Assembly (NCBI RefSeq): GCF_005116445.1
Contig: NZ_SWBQ01000006.1
Coordinates: forward strand, 124,001-188,000
Length of the DNA: 64,000 nt
Direction: 5' to 3'
Origin: Pedobacter frigoris
GTDB taxonomy: Bacteria > Bacteroidota > Bacteroidia > Sphingobacteriales > Sphingobacteriaceae
Shown here: positions 1 to 9,072 of the stretch, piece by piece
How the letters are laid out: each line of letters starts with the position of its first letter
Position numbering within the stretch: position 1 is the first letter of the stretch
Made by a program: the position numbers and the translations under genes
The notes under the pieces: model-generated
Database searches by the model: none
Told to the model about the DNA's origin: nothing
The model's input: only the letters and a program-made list of their open reading frames with translations

Positions 1-411
1 ACGGAGTTTAACATCAGCGCTTATGAGGATGATGAATTGGTGCGGACAACCCTGATTTCGGGCAAAGTTAATGTGCAGGAACGTTCGGGTAAAAGTAATA
101 AAGTCCTTAGTCCGGGGGAACAATCCATCCTTTCACGAAACAACAACCTGCAAGTGGTGAAAACCAATGCTGAAAATGCAAGGGCCTGGAAAAATGGGAA
201 TTTCGTATACGAGGACATGTATTTAAAGGATATCCTGAAACAATTGTCGAGATGGTATGATGTAGACGTAGATTATACGCAAGTTCCTCAAACCCGTTAC
301 AACATGATGATCTCGAGAAAAGAGACCCTGCAAAGTGTATTAAACATGCTGAGAAAAACAGGAAATATTAAATTTCAATTGGTCAACAACGTGATAAAAA
401 CTTCCAGCTAG
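1..411 (+). CDS. FecR-family anti-sigma factor, C-terminal part (5' truncated)
   Basis: The reading frame is open from the first base of the window, so this is the 3' end of a longer gene. The visible part starts with the end of a FecR domain (pattern TxFNIsAYEDDE followed by TLISGKV) and continues into the C-terminal region seen in Bacteroidota FecR proteins (DUF4974: WYDVDVDY, then a closing repeat ending near KTGNIKF). Family members span the inner membrane. They sense the N-terminal STN domain of a partner TonB-dependent receptor and control an ECF sigma factor. The next gene is a SusC with an STN domain, which fits. The sigma factor gene and the membrane segment should lie upstream, outside the window. 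Confidence 0.93.
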   Translation, partial: TEFNISAYEDDELVRTTLISGKVNVQERSGKSNKVLSPGEQSILSRNNNLQVVKTNAENARAWKNGNFVYEDMYLKDILKQLSRWYDVDVDYTQVPQTRYNMMISRKETLQSVLNMLRKTGNIKFQLVNNVIKTSS

Positions 412-491
412 CATAATTTTGAATCAATTAACTAACCTAACCAACTAAACCAACGCTTATGTAATACGAATGTACTACCCTTAAAAAACTA

Positions 492-519
492 AACCGATTG
501 CGCGGCAACGCAACCGGTT
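492..519 (+). promoter_or_regulatory. Inverted repeat in the fecR-susC gap
   Basis: Arms AACCGATTGCG (492-502) and CGCAACCGGTT (509-519) pair with one A:C mismatch around a 6-nt loop. No T-run follows, so it is not a classical terminator. It ends 66 nt before the susC start codon and could be a leader hairpin or a binding site. The role is inferred only. Confidence 0.4.
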
Positions 520-585
520 ATGATGAAGGCAACGGATCATCAATCAACGAAGAGTTAACCTATTACCTTACAACTAAACAAACAT

Positions 586-3500
586 ATGAATTTAATTGTT
601 CAGCGCAAGCTATTGCTCCGCCTATGGAAGCATTTTTTACTTGTTAAAGACTTCACCACCAAATTTTCACTAGCCATGAAATTAACTGCTCTTTTAATAG
701 TTATAGCAAGTTTGCAGATCTCGGCTAAGTCATTCTCTCAGAAGATTACCATTTCGGTAAAGAACACTCCACTGAAAGAAGTATTGCAGGAAATCAGAAA
801 GCAAAGTGGTTACAAACTTGTTTACAATACCGATTTACTGAGTCAGGCCCGACCAGTAAGCATGTCTGTGCAGGAAGCATCTTTAAATGAGACGCTCAAT
901 AAAGCGATGACGAACCAGCCATTTTTATTTGAGATCGAAGGAGAAACCATTTTAATCAATCCCCGAATCCCTAAAGTCAGCAACTTGGCAAAGGCTGTGC
1001 AACAGGTAGTGATCACGGGTAAGGTTACCGACGGTAAAAATCCTTTGGCAGGCGCTACGGTAAGTGAGAAAAATACAACAAATGTGACCAAAACTAATGC
1101 TGAGGGTCAGTTTTCTTTGAAAATAGATAAAGCAGGTGCGACATTGGTGGTCAGCTATATTGGTTTTAACAAACGCGAGATTCCCGCTGCCACTACTTTT
1201 ATGAATATCGTTTTAGATGGCGGCGACTTAAACCTCGGAGAGGTAGTCGTTACCGGTTATCAGAAAGTAGATAAAAAGACATTTACAGGGTCTATAAGCC
1301 AGGTTGATAAAGAAATTGTCAACCGTTCAGGCTATACCGATGTTTCCAGAATGCTGCAGGGTGCTGCGGCGGGTGTAAGTGTGGAGAATGTGTCCGGTAC
1401 TTTTGGAGCAACTCCAAAGATCAGGATCAGGGGTAATGCATCTATCAGTGCCAATCAGGAACCATTGTATGTGATCAACGGGGTGCCTATTGCTTCACCG
1501 GCAAACGTCAATGTGAGCCAGCTGTATTCAGGAGATCCTGCGTCGTTGCTTGGTTCAGCTATTGCCGGATTGAGTGCTGCCGATATTGAAGACATTTCTA
1601 TTTTGAAAGATGGATCTGCAACAGCATTGTATGGCACAAGAGCAGCTAACGGTGTAATCTCCATCACCACCAGGAAAGGAAAAAAGAATTCCAGTATGAT
1701 CAATTTCAGTACGGCATATACCATTGGTGTTAAACCAAATATCAATGAATATAACGTCATGAACTCTGAGCAATCTATGGATCTTTCCTATGATTTATAC
1801 AATTACGGATACCTTTCAGTGCTGAACTATCCATCTACAACAGGTGCTTTTACTGATGCTTATATGAAATACGCATCAAACATGATCACTAAAGACCATT
1901 ACAATGCAACGCTAAACAGGGCCCGTTCTGTAAATACAGATTGGTTTGATGTGTTGTTTAAAAATAACCTGTTACAGGAACACAGTTTATCATTCTCTGG
2001 TGGTGGTGATAAGGCTACCTATTATTTATCAGGTAGTTATGCCGGCGATAATGGATCGGCTATAGGATACAACATGAAAAGGTACACAACGGATTTTCGT
2101 TTAAACCTAAACATTACCAGGAATTTTGATATTGATTTTAATGTGAATGCCTCATTGCGTAACCAGTTATCGCCAGGAACATTTAACAGTACACAGACCA
2201 ATTTCGAGACAACCCGCTCTTTTGAGCTGAACCCGGCAACATACGCATCTACTACCAGCAGAGCCATGTCACCATATGATGAAAATGGGAATCCACAGTA
2301 TTATCTGCGTAGTTATGCTCCTTTTAATATTCTGGAAGAACTTAAAGAGAATTTCAATACTCTGAAATCACAGGACATCAGGTTCTCTTTGAAGCCAACT
2401 TACAAGATCAGCAATACGCTTACTTTTGAGACGCTTTTGTCTGCCAGAAAAACCACAGCTAAATACGATCATGTAATCACAGAATATTCAAACGTGGCAA
2501 ATGCATATCGTGTGGCGACCAATGATAAATTAAGAGAGGCAAATTCACTGTTGTATAAAGATCCATCAGATCCGAATTCAATTCCGGAAACTATTCTGCC
2601 ACGTGGTGGTATACTTGATGCCCGCAACAACGATGGTAATTTCCTTTATATGAGGAATACCTTAAGTCTGAAAGAAAGCTGGAACAACAAACACAATCTG
2701 AATGTTTTTGGAGGTTTTGAAATCAGCTCAGATAGAACAAACAGTAATTTTACCCGTGGATATGGTTACCTGTATTACGGTGGTAAGATTGTTTCACCGA
2801 GTGTTCTGGCACTCAAGAGAGCTATAGAACGTGATGAAAGACTTTATACAGAAGGTTTTACCCAGGAGAACAGAACAGCTTTGTTTGTGTCTACCCAATA
2901 TAGCTTTGACAACAAGTACAATGTGGAGCTTGCAGGCAGGGTAGATGGTAATAACATGTTTGGAAGAAGAACTCAAACCCGCTTCCTGCCTAACTACAGT
3001 GCAGGTGTTTCCTGGAATGTTGACCGCGAAAATTTCTTCCGCGCCATCAATACCTCAGGAAAAATAGATTTTCTGAAACTGCGTGCCAGTTATGCTTTGC
3101 GTGGTAATGCTTACCAGTCGTCGCCAAACATCAATGCTAATTTTGTGAATTTAAACCGTCCGGATGTGATCAACAGTGAGATCGGGATCAGGATATTTGC
3201 CCCTGAATTGTACAGCTTAAGCTGGGAAAAAGATTATATCGCCAATATTGGTTTAGAAGCAGGATTATTTAATAAACTGACTATTGCTGCGGAATACTAT
3301 TCAAGAAACAACAATCAGCTGATCAAAGAAAGCACAGTTGGCTATGAAGATGGGTTTCCGACCAAGACCATCAACTGGGCATCGATGCGCAACAGAGGGG
3401 TTGATATTACCTTGGGTATAAGAGACATCGTGGCTACCAAAGATTTTAAGTGGAATGCCAATGTGATCTACGGATATGTAAAAAATACCATGACAGAAGG

Positions 3501-4230
3501 AGACGTATTCTCTCCATTGCTAACTGAGAAAACTAAACCTGAAGGATATGGGACTATCGGCAAGCCATTATATGGCCTGTATGCCTATCGTCTGGCCGGA
3601 TTGGATGCCAATGGACAACCTTTGTTCTATGATGGTAAGACTGGTAAAACAACCGATAATATACAACTTTCCAGCACAAATGATTCCTTGATTACTTATA
3701 TGGGGTCAAGACAACCTACTACAACAGGGTCACTGACAAATACTTTTAGTTATAAATCGATGGAATTAAGAGTATTCCTGACCTATAGCTTAGGAAACAA
3801 AGTGTTCAGGTCACCAATGGTCAACCGTGTCTACAACGATAACCTTGCAGCATCTCAGGATATTGATGCCCGCTGGCGTACTGCCGGTGATGAAAACCTG
3901 ACCAATATACCAGGTTTGGTATCAAGCATTCAGAACGCATATTTTACTTCTGCATTTATTCAGAATGAATTTGCCTATAACCGCAGTGATGCGATGGTAA
4001 CCAGTGCCAATGTATTACGCTTAAGTGAGGTGATGCTTTCTTATAATTTAGGAAGTAAGCTTTTGCAGAAGACTCCTTGGGTGAAAAGTGCGAGATTGAT
4101 GTTTTCTGCAAATAACGTCCATTTCTGGGCGAGTGGGAAGTTGCGTGGTGTAGATCCTCAGACCTTGATTACCGGGGTGAGTTTACCAAATCCAAGAAGT
4201 TATACATTAAGATTAATGGCACAGTTTTAA
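586..4230 (+). CDS. SusC/RagA-type TonB-dependent outer-membrane receptor with STN signalling domain
   Basis: The 1214-residue protein begins with a long basic leader and a signal peptide near residues 30-50. An STN (secretin/TonB N-terminal) domain follows at about 50-120 (LKEVLQEIRKQSGYKLVYN). Next come a carboxypeptidase-D-like regulatory domain at about 140-215 (VTGKVTDGKNPLAGATV), a TonB-box region (GEVVVTGYQ), a plug with the ISILKDGSATALYGTRAANGV signature and a C-terminal beta-barrel. SusC proteins pull oligomeric nutrients across the outer membrane with energy from TonB-ExbBD. The STN domain implies signalling to the upstream FecR. susD follows after 12 nt in the same operon. ATG at 676 would be a shorter alternative start, but long basic leaders are common in this family. 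Confidence 0.97.
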   Translation: MNLIVQRKLLLRLWKHFLLVKDFTTKFSLAMKLTALLIVIASLQISAKSFSQKITISVKNTPLKEVLQEIRKQSGYKLVYNTDLLSQARPVSMSVQEASLNETLNKAMTNQPFLFEIEGETILINPRIPKVSNLAKAVQQVVITGKVTDGKNPLAGATVSEKNTTNVTKTNAEGQFSLKIDKAGATLVVSYIGFNKREIPAATTFMNIVLDGGDLNLGEVVVTGYQKVDKKTFTGSISQVDKEIVNRSGYTDVSRMLQGAAAGVSVENVSGTFGATPKIRIRGNASISANQEPLYVINGVPIASPANVNVSQLYSGDPASLLGSAIAGLSAADIEDISILKDGSATALYGTRAANGVISITTRKGKKNSSMINFSTAYTIGVKPNINEYNVMNSEQSMDLSYDLYNYGYLSVLNYPSTTGAFTDAYMKYASNMITKDHYNATLNRARSVNTDWFDVLFKNNLLQEHSLSFSGGGDKATYYLSGSYAGDNGSAIGYNMKRYTTDFRLNLNITRNFDIDFNVNASLRNQLSPGTFNSTQTNFETTRSFELNPATYASTTSRAMSPYDENGNPQYYLRSYAPFNILEELKENFNTLKSQDIRFSLKPTYKISNTLTFETLLSARKTTAKYDHVITEYSNVANAYRVATNDKLREANSLLYKDPSDPNSIPETILPRGGILDARNNDGNFLYMRNTLSLKESWNNKHNLNVFGGFEISSDRTNSNFTRGYGYLYYGGKIVSPSVLALKRAIERDERLYTEGFTQENRTALFVSTQYSFDNKYNVELAGRVDGNNMFGRRTQTRFLPNYSAGVSWNVDRENFFRAINTSGKIDFLKLRASYALRGNAYQSSPNINANFVNLNRPDVINSEIGIRIFAPELYSLSWEKDYIANIGLEAGLFNKLTIAAEYYSRNNNQLIKESTVGYEDGFPTKTINWASMRNRGVDITLGIRDIVATKDFKWNANVIYGYVKNTMTEGDVFSPLLTEKTKPEGYGTIGKPLYGLYAYRLAGLDANGQPLFYDGKTGKTTDNIQLSSTNDSLITYMGSRQPTTTGSLTNTFSYKSMELRVFLTYSLGNKVFRSPMVNRVYNDNLAASQDIDARWRTAGDENLTNIPGLVSSIQNAYFTSAFIQNEFAYNRSDAMVTSANVLRLSEVMLSYNLGSKLLQKTPWVKSARLMFSANNVHFWASGKLRGVDPQTLITGVSLPNPRSYTLRLMAQF

Positions 4231-4242
4231 AAATATATCAAG

Positions 4243-5697
4243 ATGAAACTATTGAATACAAAAAATATTATAGCCTCATTGTTAACCGTGCTTGCATTGT
4301 GTTCATCAGGCTGCAAAAAATTTACAGAAAAACCTTATGACAACAGGATAGATCTTCAATTTACGGAACACTATCAGCAAATATTAGTGGATGCTTATCC
4401 GGCCAGACAAGAGATGTTTACAGACATCCTGACTGACGATTATGAGTACCATGCTAACCTTGCGCAGGCATCTATGACGAGTTATTTCCTGCCGATATAC
4501 CTTTACAAAGATGAATATCCGGATAACGGTTTTACCAATCCTGATGTAGCTTATCGTGAGTTTTATGCAAAGATATACCGTACGAACATAGCCATACATG
4601 GTGTAGGGTCATCTACGCGTGGATCTGAGGAGTTTAAAGCTGCCGTAATGGGGGAGGCATTGGTCTTAAGAGCATATTGCCATTTTATGTTGGTCAATCT
4701 ATTCGGTAAGCATTACAATGAAGCTACAGCTGCTACGGATCTCGGCGTGCCTATTGTTCTGGAGGTAAACGAGGATAATGTTAAGAAATATCCAAGATCC
4801 ACTGTCAAAGAGGTATATACCCAAATAGAAAAGGATGCAACAGAAGGTATCGCATTAATGGAAAAAGGTGCTGCTTTTGCGCCGAAGAATCCATATCATT
4901 TTTCGGTAATCAGTGCCAATGCATTCATGAGTCGTTTAAAATTATATAAAGGCGACTGGTTAGGAGCTATAAAGCACAGTGATGCAGTCATTGCACAAAA
5001 AGGACGTATCGTAAGAGACCTGGCTACAGATCTGACAGTAATTACGGCCAATGGTATTCAAACCTTCACTGTAAAATACATGGATCCGACTACGCACCCA
5101 AGTATCCTGATGAATTATTATTCGGCTACCAACTTGAGTTTCCTTGCCCCTACGGGATTTACCCGTTCCGGATTTTATGTGTCTGATTTCCTGACAACTT
5201 TATTGCCTACTACAGATTTAAGGAATAAGCTGACTTATCCGGTTGGAACAGTTATCGATAAAAGGGTTATGATCGCGAAATATGAAACACAACCAAACAA
5301 TCCAAACAGCAATTTCAGAGCGTCTTACTTCTCTATGGAGGAAGTGCTTCTGAACAGGGCAGAGGCGGTATTGAGAAGTAACGGGACTATTGATGAAGCA
5401 TTAAAGGATCTTGAAGTATTACTCAAATCACGGTATAGTCCATATACGGCACTTAATCCTGCTTCCTTTACCAATGAAACACTTTTAACTACAGTCTTGC
5501 TGGAACGTAGAAAAGAGTTCATAGGAGAAGGATTACGCTGGTTTGATGTGAAACGTTTAGGGATCAAGGTAGAACACCTGCTTGGCAGAGGTGAGGCACC
5601 CGCTGCGACACTGATGCCGAATGATTTAAGAACTGCATTACAGATTCCTTTGAAAGAAAGACAAGGAAATCCGGGTATTCAGTTGAACCCAAGATAG
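4243..5697 (+). CDS. SusD/RagB-family outer-membrane nutrient-binding lipoprotein
   Basis: The 484-residue protein has a lipoprotein signal peptide ending in the lipobox CSSGC (Cys near residue 24) followed by Lys-Lys. The N-terminal SusD-like domain shows the TPR-rich pattern EALVLRAYCHFMLVNLFGKHY. The C-terminal RagB/SusD region includes SMEEVLLNRAEAVLRSN and LLERRKEFIGEGLRWFDVKRLG, both hallmark stretches. SusD caps the SusC barrel and captures substrate. It lies 12 nt after susC and 12 nt before the next possible start, so it is translationally clustered with both. The ligand cannot be read from the sequence. Confidence 0.96.
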   Translation: MKLLNTKNIIASLLTVLALCSSGCKKFTEKPYDNRIDLQFTEHYQQILVDAYPARQEMFTDILTDDYEYHANLAQASMTSYFLPIYLYKDEYPDNGFTNPDVAYREFYAKIYRTNIAIHGVGSSTRGSEEFKAAVMGEALVLRAYCHFMLVNLFGKHYNEATAATDLGVPIVLEVNEDNVKKYPRSTVKEVYTQIEKDATEGIALMEKGAAFAPKNPYHFSVISANAFMSRLKLYKGDWLGAIKHSDAVIAQKGRIVRDLATDLTVITANGIQTFTVKYMDPTTHPSILMNYYSATNLSFLAPTGFTRSGFYVSDFLTTLLPTTDLRNKLTYPVGTVIDKRVMIAKYETQPNNPNSNFRASYFSMEEVLLNRAEAVLRSNGTIDEALKDLEVLLKSRYSPYTALNPASFTNETLLTTVLLERRKEFIGEGLRWFDVKRLGIKVEHLLGRGEAPAATLMPNDLRTALQIPLKERQGNPGIQLNPR

Positions 5698-5727
5698 ACC
5701 AATTTTTTAGTGTTGACATTTAAAAAC

Positions 5728-6606
5728 ATGAAAATGAAAAATATATATTTAATGGTGCTTGCGGTAATGTTTATTGCCAGTACCTTTATTACAGGCTGTA
5801 AAAAAGACGATGAAATCGTCGTTGAGGAGCTGATAGACTACACTGCGGTAAAAAAAGGGCCTTGGAATGGATTGGATAGTCTTACTGATACCATCTTTAA
5901 AAACTATGGGGTTAGGGTGTATTATGAATTCAATCCGAGGGTAATAGACCCAACTACTTTTTATGTGCCGCCTCAATATGATAAGGCCAAACTGTATACC
6001 AAATATGTGGTTGAAAAACTATGGCTTGAACCTCTGAAGAAGAACTTTCCTATGTTCTTCAACAATCAAAAACCTATTGAATTTTTAATTCTGGGTACTT
6101 ACGTACACTTCAACTCCATTAGTTCGGGTACAGCAGCAGGTGCGGGCTTAAATGGTCAGTTTTATCGTCTGGGTATGGGTGGAGCTGATAAAATTGCCTA
6201 TACCAAAGCGGGACTCAGAGATCATATGAATACACTTTTTCATGAACATGCGCACCAACTTGATCAGAAATTTGGTCGTGGCTATCTGTATGACAGGGTT
6301 TCTCAGGGAACTTATTACCAGTTGAATTACCTTAGGAAACCGGATAATACAACCAGAACAGATAATGATGCACAGTTGGATGGGTTTTTTACTCCTTACG
6401 GAGGTTTTGCGCCAGAAGAAGATTTTGCTACATCTGTAGAGTCTATGATCCGTTATTCAAAAGCGCAGATCCAAACCATAGTTGCCAAGAATCCTAAACT
6501 GGCTAACAAGTATCAGATGGTATATAAGTTTTACCTGGATAAAGGAATAGACTTGCATCAAATGCATGATATTTTGAATCAGGTAGCAAGTACTTTGCCA
6601 TTGTAA
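5728..6606 (+). CDS. Substrate import-associated zinc metallohydrolase lipoprotein
   Basis: The protein has about 292 residues. An upstream GTG at 5710 is possible, but ATG 5728 puts the signal peptide in the normal place. The lipobox FITGC is followed by KKDDE. A zinc-metallohydrolase motif HEHAH (His172, Glu173, His176) lies in TLFHEHAHQLDQKFG. An acidic stretch, APEEDFATSVESM, could supply a third metal ligand. This matches the Bacteroidota family of HExxH lipoproteins encoded beside SusC/SusD (TIGR04549-like). Its position suggests it trims a peptide-type or other substrate at the cell surface before uptake. The actual substrate is unknown. Confidence 0.88.
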   Translation: MKMKNIYLMVLAVMFIASTFITGCKKDDEIVVEELIDYTAVKKGPWNGLDSLTDTIFKNYGVRVYYEFNPRVIDPTTFYVPPQYDKAKLYTKYVVEKLWLEPLKKNFPMFFNNQKPIEFLILGTYVHFNSISSGTAAGAGLNGQFYRLGMGGADKIAYTKAGLRDHMNTLFHEHAHQLDQKFGRGYLYDRVSQGTYYQLNYLRKPDNTTRTDNDAQLDGFFTPYGGFAPEEDFATSVESMIRYSKAQIQTIVAKNPKLANKYQMVYKFYLDKGIDLHQMHDILNQVASTLPL

Positions 6607-6632
6607 TGAGTTAAATTTTAAATGAACGAAAG

Positions 6633-7595
6633 ATGAAAACAATATATAAAATCACTTTTTTTATCGCCATCATGGCGATGCTGGCCTCCTGCAAAAAGGA
6701 TGAGTTGTTGGATGGAAGTCAGGCAAAAAGTCGTGCAAATGCCTTAGAAAAGGAATTCAAGACGCAATTGCACAATTCAAAAGATGGATGGGTATTATTC
6801 ATCACCACTACCAATCCTGACATCAAAACAGCTGTGCCGCTTATTTTGAAATTTGATACTGCGTTAAACAAGGTAAGTGTCAAATCTATTTATGGCAATG
6901 AGGACAGGACTACCTACTTCAACATCTCGGCGGCTACCGGTATGCCGTTGTTTAGCTTTGCTACCGGATCTATTATTTCAGATATCTATGAAATAGGCGG
7001 TACCAACGTAACAGATTATTTCTTTAAGGTACTAAGCGTATCTAAAGACGTTATTGAATTGCAGTCTTATAGAAAAGGAACTGCCTCCGCAAGTGAAGGC
7101 GGTGCGATTTTTAGAATGGTGAAGAATGAGAATCTGCCATGGGTAAAAGACTGGGAGCAGGAGACTATTAAGCTATTTGCCCAGACACGTTTCTTTGGTT
7201 TTTACCTAAATGCAGAAATGACTTATGCCTCCGGAGATGTATTTACTCCGGCAAGGGTTTACTTTTTAAACCAGTCGGCAGGAAATGTTACATTTTTGAA
7301 AGCCAACTATCCAACCATCTCTAACAATAAAACAGTAGATGCAGTAACATTCGGATATGCACCGCCCGTGGGTGCTGCGCAGACTCCGCTCGCCATGATG
7401 GGTTACAATTCTATTTTTTATGAATCTACATTGTCATTTACACCTGCTTCATTATTTAGTACAGGACCTCAGGCCCTGATGAAGCTATTTAAAACGAACT
7501 ATTTCCTGATTAGAAAAATCAACACCTCATCTATTGATGTATTTGCATTGGACAAAGACGGTAAAGAAATCATTACCGGGAAAATCAGTCTTTAA
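6633..7595 (+). CDS. DUF4302 domain-containing lipoprotein
   Basis: The 320-residue protein has a signal peptide and lipobox AMLASC followed by KKDELLDG. The body matches the DUF4302 pattern, with an early KDGWVLFITT segment and a later IGGTNVTDYFF segment. DUF4302 genes commonly sit with a SusC, a SusD and the HExxH lipoprotein, as here, and are presumed to be surface accessory proteins of the uptake complex. This is the last gene of the operon: a strong rho-independent terminator starts about 24 nt after the stop codon. No catalytic motif is visible. Confidence 0.88.
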   Translation: MKTIYKITFFIAIMAMLASCKKDELLDGSQAKSRANALEKEFKTQLHNSKDGWVLFITTTNPDIKTAVPLILKFDTALNKVSVKSIYGNEDRTTYFNISAATGMPLFSFATGSIISDIYEIGGTNVTDYFFKVLSVSKDVIELQSYRKGTASASEGGAIFRMVKNENLPWVKDWEQETIKLFAQTRFFGFYLNAEMTYASGDVFTPARVYFLNQSAGNVTFLKANYPTISNNKTVDAVTFGYAPPVGAAQTPLAMMGYNSIFYESTLSFTPASLFSTGPQALMKLFKTNYFLIRKINTSSIDVFALDKDGKEIITGKISL

Positions 7596-7618
7596 CTAGG
7601 AAATACGCTCTAATATAG

Positions 7619-7657
7619 CCTCCTGTAGTTTTGTTGAGAACTACAGGAGGTTTTTTT
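7619..7657 (+). terminator. Rho-independent terminator of the first SusCD operon
   Basis: A perfect 12-bp stem (CCTCCTGTAGTT, 7619-7630, with AACTACAGGAGG, 7639-7650) and an 8-nt loop are followed by seven T residues. This is a textbook terminator. Confidence 0.96.
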
Positions 7658-7686
7658 CATCAAAATTCTGAGATTTTATAAAATAT

Positions 7687-7718
7687 TTTGGACTGCTAAA
7701 CAGATTAGTATAATTTTG
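7687..7718 (+). promoter_or_regulatory. Bacteroidota-type promoter for the CoiA-like gene
   Basis: TTTG (7687-7690), a 20-nt spacer, then TAATTTTG (7711-7718) match the Bacteroidota sigma-A consensus (TTTG, 19-21 nt, TAnnTTTG). The -7 box ends 30 nt before the ATG at 7749 and lies just after the preceding terminator, so the gene probably has its own promoter. Confidence 0.7.
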
Positions 7719-7748
7719 TGTGCTGACTAAAATTATCAGTATTCTGTT

Positions 7749-8423
7749 ATGGATTTCAATTCTTCCTTATTCTCTTCTACTGATGCATTGCAGGCTGGTC
7801 CTGAGCGAAGAGAAAAGCAGGTAATGCGATCCTTTGGAGAAACACCCTGGCACCGAAACTGGAAAAAAGTTTTTCCGCGTACTTTTCAGGAGGTAAGTTT
7901 TGTGGATAAAGGGTTAGGGAATTTGCATAGAGCAGATATATATACACCATGTGGCACAACCATTGAATTCCAAAACTCTCCTATTTGCATAGAAGAACTG
8001 GAAAGCAGGGAAGCATTTTATCCTAAACTCGTGTGGGTATTGAATGGAAAGAAGTTTAAAGGTTTCAGGATTCTGAAGCATTTGCCGAATGTAGATGATC
8101 CCCGGCTTGCAGGATACGAGTTTTGTCATGCCGACCATTTGTCTATGATCCGGAAAACAGACTTGCTCCATGGACACGAGAGGGCCAGACCGCTGAATTT
8201 TCACCATCCTGAATTGAGGGATATTTCCCTCACTTCTCATTATTATTCTTTTTGCTGGAAACATCCTCACAGGGTATGGTACCAGGCTAAATGTCCTATC
8301 ATTGTGGATCTTGGTGGTCATTTTCTTTACCAGCTTAAGCAAAGGGCTCAATTGTCCGGAGATTATGCCTACCTGCATATGATCCCCAGAAAAGATTTTA
8401 TTGACAGGTATATTAGTTTTTGA
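7749..8423 (+). CDS. CoiA-like nuclease-fold protein
   Basis: The 224-residue protein has no signal peptide. The region around residues 60-100 reads HRADIYTPCGTTIEFQNS and then ELESREAFYPKLVWVLNG. This is the conserved core of the competence protein CoiA family, a PD-(D/E)XK-type nuclease fold. Asp63 and the Glu73-x-Gln75 pair fit the expected catalytic positions. CoiA of Gram-positives acts during DNA uptake and recombination. In Bacteroidota the short stand-alone relatives have no established role, and no competence genes lie nearby. The gene has its own promoter and is transcriptionally separate from the SusCD operon. Confidence 0.72.
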   Translation: MDFNSSLFSSTDALQAGPERREKQVMRSFGETPWHRNWKKVFPRTFQEVSFVDKGLGNLHRADIYTPCGTTIEFQNSPICIEELESREAFYPKLVWVLNGKKFKGFRILKHLPNVDDPRLAGYEFCHADHLSMIRKTDLLHGHERARPLNFHHPELRDISLTSHYYSFCWKHPHRVWYQAKCPIIVDLGGHFLYQLKQRAQLSGDYAYLHMIPRKDFIDRYISF

Positions 8424-8510
8424 GAGAAAAATTCTGGTTTTAGATAGATGTTTGCGATTGGCTTGTAGCGTTTTAAATAGTTTTAACGTTTTGATGAAAA
8501 CCAATAAAAT

Positions 8511-8927
8511 ATGAAAAAAATAGCGCTTTTATTATTGATGGGCACAGCCATGCTGTCCTGTAGAAAAGACAGAGAAAAATCTGATTGCAATAAGATGTGT
8601 ACCCTTGACTATCGTTCAGTAGGTATAAGATTCGTCGACAAAAACGGCGCACCTACTGAAGTCACGGGCTTTAGTGTCGTTAACCAGAGAACAGGAGAAA
8701 AAGTATACGCCAGCTCCGCCGCGACGATCAATATGATAAAAGGAGGTTTTTTAGTGGCTGATGACGGAAATTTACGTAACCTGTCTGAAGCAGGAGATAA
8801 TTTGAAAGTTACTGGTACTTCAGTAGAAACCAATCAGACCAAATCCGCTGTGCTTAAAATAAGCGGAGGCAAATGTGCCTGCCACATCGCCAAGCTTTCC
8901 GGGCCTGATCAGATTGCCTTTGATTAA
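8511..8927 (+). CDS. Small Cys-containing lipoprotein of unknown function
   Basis: The 138-residue protein has a signal peptide and lipobox TAMLSC followed by RKDREK. The mature part has a Cys pair near the start (CNKMC) and another near the end (CACH), which may form disulfides or bind a metal. A small beta-rich domain lies between them. I do not recognise a named family. It lies 87 nt after the CoiA-like gene on the same strand and may be co-transcribed. A perfect 8-bp dyad sits 32 nt downstream. Confidence 0.75.
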   Translation: MKKIALLLLMGTAMLSCRKDREKSDCNKMCTLDYRSVGIRFVDKNGAPTEVTGFSVVNQRTGEKVYASSAATINMIKGGFLVADDGNLRNLSEAGDNLKVTGTSVETNQTKSAVLKISGGKCACHIAKLSGPDQIAFD

Positions 8928-8959
8928 TCCACCTTTTTAATTATAGATTTATTTACAAT

Positions 8960-8987
8960 GCAGACTGGAGCAAAAGGTTCAGTCTGC
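8960..8987 (+). promoter_or_regulatory. Perfect 8-bp dyad downstream of the small lipoprotein gene
   Basis: GCAGACTG (8960-8967) and CAGTCTGC (8980-8987) are exact reverse complements around 12 nt. No T-run follows. It may be a weak terminator, or part of the dyad-rich control region of the rhamnosidase genes. Confidence 0.4.
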
Positions 8988-9002
8988 CTATTGTGGTAGC
9001 AC

Positions 9003-9027
9003 AACAGGACAGTACATGACACCTGTT
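9003..9027 (+). promoter_or_regulatory. Candidate operator upstream of the GH78 genes
   Basis: The dyad AACAGG-N13-CCTGTT encloses the 11-mer AGTACATGACA (9011-9021). The same 11-mer recurs exactly upstream of rhaT at 15524-15534. It is proposed as a site for the GntR-type regulator encoded between them. The identity is seen in the sequence; the binding is inferred. Confidence 0.5.
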
Positions 9028-9030
9028 TGA

Positions 9031-9066
9031 AATATATTGCGGATACTAGTGGAATCCGAATATATT
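9031..9066 (+). promoter_or_regulatory. Long inverted repeat just before the first rhamnosidase start
   Basis: Arms at 9031-9044 (AATATATTGCGGAT) and 9054-9066 (ATCCGAATATATT) pair fully except for one bulged G, around a 9-nt spacer. It ends 6 nt before the start codon, so it could be an operator or a hairpin that limits translation. Confidence 0.45.
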
Positions 9067-9072
9067 TAAACC

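Noticed and set aside
7914-8504. 196-codon minus-strand ORF opposite the CoiA-like gene
   Set aside because: It is a shadow of a plus-strand gene with clear family motifs and its own promoter; the minus-strand protein resembles no family.
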